This document shows, piece after piece, positions 1-7,523 of a stretch of DNA of 40,565 nt; position 1 is the stretch's first letter; every line of letters starts with the position of its first letter. Under the pieces are notes generated by a model. It was given only the letters and a program-made list of their open reading frames with translations. It was not told where the DNA came from and ran no database searches. Origin of the DNA: Thermoplasmata archaeon (GTDB taxonomy: Archaea; Thermoplasmatota; Thermoplasmata; Thermoplasmatales; Thermoplasmataceae); the NCBI GenBank assembly GCA_021822985.1, contig JAKAPZ010000007.1, positions 1-40,565 on the forward strand. The letters are read 5' to 3'. The translations under genes and the position numbers were made by a program.

Positions 1-1
1 A

Positions 2-1375
2 AACAGTGTCGTGAAAACCATAACTGTTGGCTCGAAACCAGTTGGTGTATCATTCGACTCATCCAACGGATATGTGTATGTTGTCAATTCAGGTTCCAAT
101 AATGTGTCCGTAATAAACGGTGCAACAAACAGTGTCGCGAATACCATAACTGTTGGCTCGGCACCAGCCGGAGTAGCATTTGATTCATCCAACAGATATG
201 TGTATGTTACAAATTCAGGCTCCAGTGATGTGTCCGTAATAAACGGTACAACAAACAGTGTCGCGAAAACCATAACTGTTGGCTCGAAACCAGTTGGTGT
301 ATCATTCGACTCATCCAACGGATATGTGTATGTTGCCAATGAAGGCTCCAATAATGTGTCCGCAATAAACGGTACAACAAACAGTGTCGCGAAAACCATA
401 ACAGTTGGCTCGTCACCATTTGGAGTGGCATTCGATTCATCCAACGGATATGTGTATGTTACAAATTTGGGTTCCAGTAATGTGTCCGTAATAAACGGTG
501 CAACAAACAGTATCGCGAAAACCATAACTGTTGGCTCATACCCAACCGGAGTGGCATTCGATTCATCCAACGGATATGTGTATGTTACCAATTTTTACTC
601 CAATAATGTGATCGTAATAAACGGTAAGACAAACAGTGTCGTGAAGACCATATCTGTTGGCTCGGGACCATGTGGGGTAGCATTTGACTCATCCAACGGA
701 TATGTGTATGTTGTCAATGAAGGCTCCAATAATGTGTCCGTAATAAACGGTGCAACAAACAGTGTCGTGAAGACCATAGCTGTTGGCTCGGCACCAGTTA
801 GGGTAGTATCCGACCCATACAACGGATATGTGTATGTTACCAATTTTTTCTCCAATAATGTGTTCGTAATAAACGGTACAACAAACAGTGTAGTCAAAAC
901 CATAACTGTTGGCTCGGCACCATGTGGAGTAGCATTCGACCCATCCAACGGATATGTGTATGTTGTCAATTCAGGTTCCAATAATGTGTCCGTAATAAAC
1001 GGTGCAACAAACAGTGTCGTGAAGACCATAGCTGTTGGCTCGGCACCTTATGGAGTAGCATTCGACTCATCCAACGGATATGTGTATGTTACAAATGCAG
1101 GTTCCAATAATGTGTCCGTAATAAACGGTACAACAAACAGTGTAGTCAAAAACATAACAGTTGGCTCGGCACCAGTCAGGGTAGCATTCGACTCATCCAA
1201 CGGATATGTGTATGTTACCAATTTTTACTCCAATAATGTGTCCGTAATAAACGGTGCAACAAACAGTGTAGTCAAAAACATAGCTGTTGGACTGGATCCA
1301 TGTGAAATAGCATTTGACTCATCCAACGGATATGTGTATGTTGCAAATTTGCACTCCGGAACTATAAGTATTATT
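2..1375 (+). repeat. Tandem 126-bp coding repeat (about 11 copies)
   Basis: A 126-base unit recurs in frame about eleven times. Its most constant parts are the stretches encoding SSNGYVYV and VINGxTNSV, with many identical silent positions between copies. Differences cluster at the codons after VGS and after YVYVTN, which should map to blade surface loops. Confidence 0.9.
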
Positions 1376-2017
1376 GACACAATTAATACAGTTACGTTCA
1401 CGGAATCAGGTCTTCCGTCCGGTACGGCATGGTACGTGAATCTCAGCAATGGTATGGATTCAGGTGCAATAACCGGGACATCTTATTCATACTCACTTAC
1501 AGACGGGACTTACTCATACTCCATAGCAACAACTGACAAGACCTATGAACCGTCTCCATCTTCCGGTTCTATTACGGTGAATGGAAGTTCAGTTTCCAAT
1601 CTGGTCTCATTCTCGGAAGTCAAGTACACAGTTACGTTTACGGAATCAGGTCTTCCATCCGGTACGGCATGGTATGTGAATCTCAGCAATGGTATGGATT
1701 CAGGGGCAATAACCGGGGCATCTTATTCATTCGCACTTACAAATGGGACACATTCCTACACTATCAGTAACGTATCAGGATACTCTCCGTCAATATCTTC
1801 GGGTTCAATATCTGTCAATGGGTCAGGTGTATCAAAAATTATCAATTATACGGCCATCAATAAACTATCCACTCCTTCTGGAATCCTCAACCCGGAATTA
1901 TATGCTATAATCGCAGCTGTCATAATTGTTGGGTTGGTGTGTGTTGGATACGTTATAATGAGGAAGAGGGGGAAATCTCTTTTCCAGTTTTTAATATTTA
2001 AGAAAAGACAGGCATAA
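2..2017 (+). CDS. YVTN-repeat beta-propeller surface protein, 5'-truncated by window
   Basis: The reading frame is open from the first bases, and the first residues (NSV) are already the end of a repeat, so the true start lies upstream and the GTG at 11 is internal. Eleven copies of a 42-residue repeat (consensus VGSxPxGVAFDSSNGYVYVTN, then SNNVSVINGxTNSV) are visible, a YVTN-type beta-propeller blade. They are followed by two tandem domains of about 80 residues beginning VTFTESGLPSGTAWYVNL, a C-terminal membrane segment (about residues 630-652 counted from base 11) and a short basic tail. This fits a protein anchored by its C-terminus and facing outward, probably for adhesion or as part of the cell surface. 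No enzymatic residues are recognisable. Eleven blades exceed one seven-bladed propeller, so there are probably at least two. The fold is well supported; the function is inferred. Confidence 0.9.
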   Translation, partial: NSVVKTITVGSKPVGVSFDSSNGYVYVVNSGSNNVSVINGATNSVANTITVGSAPAGVAFDSSNRYVYVTNSGSSDVSVINGTTNSVAKTITVGSKPVGVSFDSSNGYVYVANEGSNNVSAINGTTNSVAKTITVGSSPFGVAFDSSNGYVYVTNLGSSNVSVINGATNSIAKTITVGSYPTGVAFDSSNGYVYVTNFYSNNVIVINGKTNSVVKTISVGSGPCGVAFDSSNGYVYVVNEGSNNVSVINGATNSVVKTIAVGSAPVRVVSDPYNGYVYVTNFFSNNVFVINGTTNSVVKTITVGSAPCGVAFDPSNGYVYVVNSGSNNVSVINGATNSVVKTIAVGSAPYGVAFDSSNGYVYVTNAGSNNVSVINGTTNSVVKNITVGSAPVRVAFDSSNGYVYVTNFYSNNVSVINGATNSVVKNIAVGLDPCEIAFDSSNGYVYVANLHSGTISIIDTINTVTFTESGLPSGTAWYVNLSNGMDSGAITGTSYSYSLTDGTYSYSIATTDKTYEPSPSSGSITVNGSSVSNLVSFSEVKYTVTFTESGLPSGTAWYVNLSNGMDSGAITGASYSFALTNGTHSYTISNVSGYSPSISSGSISVNGSGVSKIINYTAINKLSTPSGILNPELYAIIAAVIIVGLVCVGYVIMRKRGKSLFQFLIFKKRQA

Positions 2018-2035
2018 TTTTTGTAGGATATCCTC

Positions 2036-2052
2036 TCTGCCCACAAGGCAGA
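2036..2052 (+). terminator. Hairpin followed by A/T-rich tract after the surface-protein gene
   Basis: A 6-bp stem (TCTGCC / GGCAGA) with loop CACAA starts 19 bases after the stop codon. It is followed by AATTTTTAAAATTTTTAA, so the RNA would end in U-rich sequence, as archaeal terminators do. Confidence 0.5.
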
Positions 2053-2162
2053 AATTTTTAAAATTTTTAAACACCCGTTTATGCATGTGCAATCAGAGTT
2101 TTGTTTTTTAAATTAGCAAAAAGAGGTCATGACACAACAACATTTAAAACATAACAGAATAT

Positions 2163-2495
2163 ATGCATAGGAAAATGTACAATAACAGAAGGCCGTCCGA
2201 TAGGAAGAATTACAGAAGGCGTTATGATGAAAAGCCACAGCATCAACCAAAAAAAGTGAAAAAACTCGATATGAGGAAAAGTGAAGAATTCAATTACATG
2301 CTTTCAAAAATAATTACAGATTTACCCGACAGTATCAGAGGATCCTTAGCTGGAGGAATATATGCCACAGCTTCAAGACAGGGCATAGTAGAGGCAAAAA
2401 ATTTTGTCTCCAAAAAGCAGGAAGAGGGAATTATAACAGAAAAGGTTCAGAAGCAGATCATTTTTCTCCTGAACGATTATTCGACATACAGATGA
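2163..2495 (+). CDS. Small basic protein of unknown function
   Basis: I do not recognise a family. The 110-residue product has a very basic, Arg/Lys/Asn-rich first 35 residues (for example NNRRPSDRKNYRRR), typical of a flexible nucleic-acid- or ribosome-binding tail, then a helical domain containing LPDSIRGSLAGGIYATASRQG. It lies 3 bases before a DUF357 gene on the same strand, so the two are probably co-transcribed. A TATA-like CATTTAAAAC at 2141-2150 lies about 26 bases before the second Met codon at 2175, so that Met may be the real start of a leaderless message; the first Met is at 2163. That this is a gene is fairly secure; its function is unknown. Confidence 0.7.
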   Translation: MHRKMYNNRRPSDRKNYRRRYDEKPQHQPKKVKKLDMRKSEEFNYMLSKIITDLPDSIRGSLAGGIYATASRQGIVEAKNFVSKKQEEGIITEKVQKQIIFLLNDYSTYR

Positions 2496-2498
2496 ACC

Positions 2499-2789
2499 AT
2501 GGAAAGCGAATTGAGCAAAAGGGTAGAAAAATACGTAGAAATTGAAAAAAGAGCTCTGGATAACATTTCCATATGCGTTCCGGATAATTCTGCTCTCTAT
2601 TCTTTTGCAAAGGATGCACTTGAAATGATAAATGCGTATTATAGCGATGCAATATATTTCAGGGAAAAGGGCGATATGATAAATGCCCTGTCTGCCCTGA
2701 ATTATTCCTACGGATGGATAGACTGCTGCGTGAGGCTTGGTGTATTCAGCACAGATTCCGATTATTCCAAATACACATTCTTCAAATGA
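2499..2789 (+). CDS. DUF357 family protein
   Basis: The 96-residue, mostly helical protein starts with an amphipathic stretch (SELSKRVEKYVEIEKRALDN) and ends with the characteristic ALSALNYSYGWIDCCVRLGVF segment typical of archaeal DUF357 proteins, which have no established biochemical role. It starts 3 bases after the preceding small basic protein gene, suggesting one operon. Its last 8 bases overlap the end of the convergent flavoprotein gene. Family assignment is from the C-terminal pattern; function is unknown. Confidence 0.8.
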   Translation: MESELSKRVEKYVEIEKRALDNISICVPDNSALYSFAKDALEMINAYYSDAIYFREKGDMINALSALNYSYGWIDCCVRLGVFSTDSDYSKYTFFK

Positions 2790-4047
2790 CAAGCTCTTCG
2801 ATTTCGACTTTCCTGTGTTTTATACCGAGATCTTCTACATTTATTTTCCCGCCTGTGTAAGTGGTAGTCGTTTCTTTTCCGTTAAGTAAAGAGGATACTA
2901 TCCTTCCTGCAGAATCTCCCTTCATTATTCCGCTTCCACTTGTTCCAGTTGCGACTATGGTATTGATGGCCCGGAATATGTAATGTGTCTTGTCTATGGT
3001 GTTATAGGCATAATGCCCCGCCCAGCTGGAAGTTACCTTCGAATTTTTCAGTTGAGGAAGATACTCCTGGGCAACTGGAAGCATGCCCATCTCATAGAAT
3101 TCTTTCTCTGGTTGTGGGTCGTTTTCATAGGAATAAGGCCTGCCTAATTCATCTGCAGTGGAAATCCAGAATGATTTTGATTTTGGTTCAGGTCTTAAAT
3201 ATATGCCGTTGGAAGGAAGAATCATAAATGGACATGTTCCCTCAGAACCATCAACCCTCTTTCCTACCATCGAGGATATCTCCTTTCCAGATGCCTGGAA
3301 TATCTGCCTCTTCTTTGGCCTTATGTGGCTGTCTATTCCTATGGGACTCAAGAGGTCTGTCGTCCACACATCGGTGCAAATGACATAGGCATCTGCGCTT
3401 ATTTCTCCAGAATTTGTTTCAAGGTTACCGATGGTTTTTTCCTGCCACAGGAAAGGTTCACCGGGATAGTCAAGTTTTGTTACCGGGGTAAGGTTGATCT
3501 TTTTAACCTCTGTCCCGTATTTCATCTCTACCTCCATTTTTCTCAATTCCGAATCATAGAAGGAGCATATGAGATCCGGTTCTATAATTCCACAGTTTTC
3601 TCCCAAAAAGGCACCCTCAATATCCGGGAGATTCATTATGCTGGCAACATTTCTGTCCGGCTTCAAATTGATCCCTATTTTTTCAATATCATTTTCTGAA
3701 AGCATTCTTCCTTTTGCTCGTTTCATGATTTTCTCTATGGAAGAAGATACTGCATTCTTTCCATCAAGCAAAAACAGATATCCACAGGAATCCATACCCA
3801 GTTCAAAACCGAGTTCATTCTGTACATGTTTGTAAAATTCAATCGAAGAGGAGGATAACATGTGATTTATTTCTGACGTGAATGTATCACGAAATCCGGC
3901 AGCACTTCTTCCGGTGTTCCCCTGCGCATAAGTTTTTTCTTTTTCAACGAGACAGACTGATAAATCTGGATTCTCTCTTTTTATATGATAAGCAGAGGCC
4001 AATCCTGTGATGCCGGCACCAACAATGATCACGTCATACTTGGGCAT
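2782..4047 (-). CDS. FAD-dependent oxidoreductase, DAO / sarcosine-oxidase-like
   Basis: The 421-residue protein has the full plan of a DAO-family flavoprotein. The N-terminal dinucleotide fold is YDVIIVGAGITGLASAYHI (GxGxxG at residues 10-15) with an acidic residue ending the second strand (LVEKE). An RSAAGFRDTF segment follows in the FAD contact region, and the C-terminus has VATGTSGSGIMKGDSAGR, the usual second FAD contact. Members oxidise secondary or primary amines or amino acids (sarcosine, glycine, proline, glycerol-3-phosphate). I cannot choose a substrate from sequence alone. It is transcribed alone, convergent with the DUF357 gene and overlapping it by 8 bases. It is probably cytoplasmic; no signal peptide is seen. 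Confidence 0.85.
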   Translation of the reverse strand: MPKYDVIIVGAGITGLASAYHIKRENPDLSVCLVEKEKTYAQGNTGRSAAGFRDTFTSEINHMLSSSSIEFYKHVQNELGFELGMDSCGYLFLLDGKNAVSSSIEKIMKRAKGRMLSENDIEKIGINLKPDRNVASIMNLPDIEGAFLGENCGIIEPDLICSFYDSELRKMEVEMKYGTEVKKINLTPVTKLDYPGEPFLWQEKTIGNLETNSGEISADAYVICTDVWTTDLLSPIGIDSHIRPKKRQIFQASGKEISSMVGKRVDGSEGTCPFMILPSNGIYLRPEPKSKSFWISTADELGRPYSYENDPQPEKEFYEMGMLPVAQEYLPQLKNSKVTSSWAGHYAYNTIDKTHYIFRAINTIVATGTSGSGIMKGDSAGRIVSSLLNGKETTTTYTGGKINVEDLGIKHRKVEIEELVI

Positions 4048-4375
4048 GTTTTAGGTAATAACATGCATACATTAAATTTATTGTACGAAACAGAAGTTCT
4101 TCAAACTCCAATTTTTTAAAGCCAACACTTCAATTGATGCTACATTGATCCAGTCATGAACGAATACTTTTTGAAAAATTCTTCATGCTGGCTAAACACT
4201 GTGCAGTAGTGAGAGAATATTAGTTTTTCCGACCACCTGCATTATGATCTAATGTGAGGAAAGAAACATTCTTTTTATCAACAAAAAGCCCTTAAACAAA
4301 CAGAATTTATGGCAGAATTGTAAAGGTTATAATATAAAGAATCAATTTCCTCCTAATAATGGGAGATGTATTTGA
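4048..4375. other. Intergenic region, two outward promoters, no gene seen
   Basis: This 328-base A/T-rich gap separates divergent genes. TTATAATATAAA at about 4329-4340 is a probable TATA box for the rightward SQR-like gene. A TTTAAT-type element near 4070-4080, read on the minus strand, fits the leftward flavoprotein gene. The middle (about 4100-4310) has no convincing ORF, tRNA or C/D-box RNA. Confidence 0.5.
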
Positions 4376-5515
4376 TTGAAGGTACCTGACAGAGTTTTGA
4401 TAATTGGGAACAATGAATCTGCCATAATGTCTGCAAATAAATTGTTGCAAAAAGCATCAAAAGGTGATGTTGAAGTTATTGTTCTTGGAAATGACAGAAA
4501 ACTGGAATTCAGGGATTCCAATATATTCCTGTCCACATCCTCGCTCGACCATAACAAAACCTCAAAAAATGCTGATTTTCTGCTGAGGCCTGGCGCAAGA
4601 TTTTACCAGGATGAGCCCCTTATACTGAACATCAATGAGAAATCAGTCTCCACAAGGAAAGGTGCCATAATAAAGTATGATTATCTCATACTTGCGGATC
4701 TGTTCGAATCTGATACATCATCAATCAAGGGATACAACGAGGATGCAAGATCAGTAGAAACTGCGCAGAAAGCACTCTCTTTAAGAGAAGATCTCAAGAA
4801 GATAACCAGTGGAGATGTAGTTGTATATCACTCCGCAAATTCTTCATTTACATCCACATTTGCTGCCAGTCTTGCAGTGAGCATCAAATCATATTTTTCC
4901 AGGAAAGACAGTGCGGACAAATTAAACGTGAAATTTATTTCATCAGAGAATTCAGTGATAACAGACAAGATAACAGAGGACTTCATTGCTTCAACTCTCG
5001 AGAAAAATGGAATTCAATTTGTGAAAGGATTCAAACTCGTATCTATAAATGTAAAGAACAGAGAACTTGAATCTGAAGGGGGAGAATCAATAAAATATGA
5101 TCTTCCGGTAATTTTTGCATCGCATAAATACATGCAGTATGTTGAAAAGTCCAAGATTCCAAGATCAGACAGCGGAAATATAGAAGTGAATACCAAGACT
5201 CTCTCTGTGAAGGGTCATAATGAAATATATGTAGTAGGATTCATCGGCTCCGATTATAAGAATAACTGGAAGACGCTTTATAACCAGGTTGATTTCATAA
5301 CTTCAAGAATAGCAGGCATTTCAAGTGCTTATCCTGAAGTTGAGAACTATACGTATACGTACAATGATATTCTGGTTACAGGTGATGAAAGGGCATCTAC
5401 CATATCGTATGAAGGAGATTCGATCGCGGTTGGAAACGAGAGCAGGACAGACTATCTCATAAAACTTTATGGATACCAGGCATTCTTTGGAATTTATTCT
5501 CAGGGGTTCCTGTGA
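4376..5515 (+). CDS. SQR-like flavoprotein homologue lacking cysteines
   Basis: The 379-residue protein follows the pattern of sulfide:quinone oxidoreductase-like NAD/FAD proteins: an N-terminal Rossmann strand (RVLIIGNNESAIMSANKLL), a second strand near residue 147 (GDVVVYHSANSS) and a late segment (HNEIYVVGFIGSDY) where active enzymes have the FAD-binding VGD. The key features are degraded. GxGxxG reads GNNESA, the VGD aspartate is Phe, and the protein has no cysteine at all, whereas SQR catalysis needs cysteines. It is therefore probably not an active SQR. The start is TTG at 4376; GGGAGATG 7 bases upstream is a good ribosome site, and the nearby ATG at 4366 soon runs into a stop. It is followed by DUF1641 and OsmC genes, apparently as one operon. 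Confidence 0.7.
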   Translation: MKVPDRVLIIGNNESAIMSANKLLQKASKGDVEVIVLGNDRKLEFRDSNIFLSTSSLDHNKTSKNADFLLRPGARFYQDEPLILNINEKSVSTRKGAIIKYDYLILADLFESDTSSIKGYNEDARSVETAQKALSLREDLKKITSGDVVVYHSANSSFTSTFAASLAVSIKSYFSRKDSADKLNVKFISSENSVITDKITEDFIASTLEKNGIQFVKGFKLVSINVKNRELESEGGESIKYDLPVIFASHKYMQYVEKSKIPRSDSGNIEVNTKTLSVKGHNEIYVVGFIGSDYKNNWKTLYNQVDFITSRIAGISSAYPEVENYTYTYNDILVTGDERASTISYEGDSIAVGNESRTDYLIKLYGYQAFFGIYSQGFL

Positions 5516-5525
5516 GGTGAATAAA

Positions 5526-6014
5526 ATGGTTGTTGACAAAAAACAGAAAGATGCAGATCGTGTTGGAGAATTGATCAAAGATATTGAGGGAAATGAAGAA
5601 TCCATTAAATCATTGCTCGGAGTGCTAAAAACAATGAGTGACTCTGGTAACCTGAAGGTTATTCAGGATCTCATGCAGGAACTCATCCCCGGCAATCCTG
5701 AGGGAATAGTTCAGACTTTGGACAAGATGGAGTTCCATGAAGGCGGAATCAACCTTGCTTCCTTTATTGTAGCATTCATGGCTTCCCTATCGGACAATGT
5801 CACAAAGGATAGCATTTCGACCATACTCTACAATAGCAATGAACTCTGGTCAGCTATGGTGGATGGTGCCAAGAAGCCTGAAAATTTCTCCCTATTTGGG
5901 TTGCTGGGGTTACTGAAGGATCCTGAAATTGCAGCCGGGCTCACAGTGGTTCTCAACTCTCTGAAAGTTATAGGAAAACTGCTGAAGAAAGTTGATACTG
6001 GTGAGGGGCAGTGA
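5526..6014 (+). CDS. DUF1641 family protein
   Basis: This 162-residue protein ends in the recognisable DUF1641 segment (FSLFGLLGLLKDPEIAAGLT, then VVLNSLKVIGKLLKK). DUF1641 genes often sit next to SQR-like oxidoreductases or formate dehydrogenase genes; their biochemical role is not established. I chose the ATG at 5526 because GAGGTG lies 7 bases before it, although the frame stays open upstream into the SQR-like gene. Its last bases overlap the GTG start of the OsmC gene (GTGA), indicating translational coupling. The hydrophobic C-terminal part is more like an amphipathic, membrane- or partner-binding surface than a clear membrane span. Confidence 0.8.
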   Translation: MVVDKKQKDADRVGELIKDIEGNEESIKSLLGVLKTMSDSGNLKVIQDLMQELIPGNPEGIVQTLDKMEFHEGGINLASFIVAFMASLSDNVTKDSISTILYNSNELWSAMVDGAKKPENFSLFGLLGLLKDPEIAAGLTVVLNSLKVIGKLLKKVDTGEGQ

Positions 6015-6457
6015 AAATAAAATTCACCTATGATAAGGGCAATGGATTTATTACACAGACTGATGGCAAGGACAGAATAGTCATAAAGGGCCCAGATTCA
6101 TCTGAAAGGACTACTTCTCCAACCGAATTTCTCCTTTATGGAATGGGCGGATGCTCATCTCTAGACATATTCATGATCCTTGGAAAAATGAGGAAAAACA
6201 TCACAGAATTCCATGTGGAGATGGACGCAGAAAGGGAGGACACTGATCCGAAGGTGCTCAGAACTGCAAACATTCATTACTTCATGAGTGGCGATATGTC
6301 AGAGGAACAGGCCATAAGATCCATTAACCTTTCACTTGAAAAATACTGCAGTGTATCAATTCTTGCAAGAAGAGGTGGAGTTGATCTCACATATTCTCTC
6401 ACACTGAATGGCAGGGATGTTGCGAGCAGAATGAAGCCAGATTCATCCAATCTTTAA
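6011..6457 (+). CDS. OsmC family peroxide/thiol protein
   Basis: The 148-residue protein has the OsmC fold signature: TSPTEFLLYGMGGCSSLDIF, with the first conserved Cys at residue 48, and EKYCSVS, with the second at residue 113. Both reactive cysteines are kept, so a thiol-dependent peroxidase or a sulfur-handling role is possible. The GTG start overlaps the DUF1641 stop by four bases. The set SQR-like, DUF1641, OsmC suggests a link to reactive sulfur species, which is an inference from neighbours. Its 3' end overlaps the convergent threonine-synthase-like gene by 4 bases. Confidence 0.88.
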   Translation: MKIKFTYDKGNGFITQTDGKDRIVIKGPDSSERTTSPTEFLLYGMGGCSSLDIFMILGKMRKNITEFHVEMDAEREDTDPKVLRTANIHYFMSGDMSEEQAIRSINLSLEKYCSVSILARRGGVDLTYSLTLNGRDVASRMKPDSSNL

Positions 6458-7476
6458 GCTGTGTTTTTAATACCATGGCCTGTGAGGATAAGGAGGCATC
6501 TTCCCTCATGTATCTTTTTGTATCCTGCATATGAAACTGCTGAACTGTATTCCACATCAAATCCTTTCCCGAGGAGTTCCTTTCTTGCTGAAATTATTTC
6601 CTCTTCAGTGACTGTTAATGTTTCTCCATATTCTATGATTACATTCTTCAAAAACTCAGCCCTTATGGGTACCATCCCTGTGAGGGCATCTGCAATGCTT
6701 TTTTCCGGTCTATTTTCTTTGCCCAGAATAAAATTATGCATTCCTGCAGCACGCTCAGGCAGAACAGCTATGAGTTTGGGTATTTTTTCTATCCTGCCAC
6801 TGGCGAGAAGATGCCTGAAACCCATGTATATTCCGGTGAAAAGGGTTCCAGTGGAAAATGGTATGTATATTGAATCAGGAATACGTTCCATCTGTTCATT
6901 TATTTCGTAAGAAATTGATCTGAACCCGTCACTGAATTCTGGCCAGTACTGATGGCCCAGATACATCATCCCTGAATTGATTGCTGCATTCTCCACATCT
7001 TTCCTGTTTCCAGCAATCTCAGTTATATTTGCGCCATATTTCCTTATCTGTTCCAACTTATTTCTGTTGGCAGTGGAAGAAACGTACACCGTACTTTTTA
7101 TTCCTGCAATATTGGAAAAAAAGGCAAAGGAGGCACCTGCATTGCCTGAGGAATCCTCAGAGACTCTAATGTCGTTTGAAATAACTTCCTTTCCTTTAAG
7201 AAAGGAAAAAAGGACATTCATTCCCCTGTCTTTGTAGGACAGAGTTGGATGCAGGTATTCTTCCTTCACAAGGAGATTTTTGTCCAGTTCCGATATGGGC
7301 GTATATCTAGCAGGCTCGAATATAAACTTTGAAACATATGGAAAATTTCTGCGTATTTTGTCATCGTATGAACCACCAACTTCAATAACAAATGGAGACC
7401 TGCATTTTCTGCAGAGAATTTCCAGATGTTCTCTGACGGAATTGCATTTGGTGCAGACCACTCTTGATTCAACCAT
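6454..7476 (-). CDS. thrC: Threonine synthase-like PLP enzyme
   Basis: The 340-residue protein is a fold-type II PLP enzyme. It has an N-terminal Cys4 ribbon (C8, C11, C22, C25), the PLP lysine in LSYKDRG (K82), the phosphate/substrate loop EDSSGNAGASF and the late glycine-rich STGTLFTG. Threonine synthase turns O-phosphohomoserine into threonine, and many archaeal versions carry such a Cys-rich N-terminus. At 340 residues it is shorter than many family members, and other beta-family enzymes (cysteate synthase, for example) cannot be excluded. It starts 47 bases downstream of the EF-2 stop and is probably transcribed separately. The gene symbol is tentative. Confidence 0.75.
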   Translation of the reverse strand: MVESRVVCTKCNSVREHLEILCRKCRSPFVIEVGGSYDDKIRRNFPYVSKFIFEPARYTPISELDKNLLVKEEYLHPTLSYKDRGMNVLFSFLKGKEVISNDIRVSEDSSGNAGASFAFFSNIAGIKSTVYVSSTANRNKLEQIRKYGANITEIAGNRKDVENAAINSGMMYLGHQYWPEFSDGFRSISYEINEQMERIPDSIYIPFSTGTLFTGIYMGFRHLLASGRIEKIPKLIAVLPERAAGMHNFILGKENRPEKSIADALTGMVPIRAEFLKNVIIEYGETLTVTEEEIISARKELLGKGFDVEYSSAVSYAGYKKIHEGRCLLILTGHGIKNTA

Positions 7477-7523
7477 GTATGTATAATTAAAAGTGGGGTA
7501 AGTAATTTTTCAATAAAAAATGG

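Noticed and set aside
207-1449. Long minus-strand open frames opposite the YVTN repeats
   Set aside because: They repeat with the same 126-base period as the plus-strand gene and are mirror products of its biased codons.
2373-2792. 139-codon minus-strand frame across the DUF357 pair
   Set aside because: Antisense to two genes with good coding character; rich in Cys, Ile and Phe as shadow frames often are.
4090-4320. Possible C/D-box or other small RNA in the gap before the SQR-like gene
   Set aside because: TGATG-like and CTGA-like pieces are present but not in the order or spacing of a C/D RNA, and no stable fold is evident.
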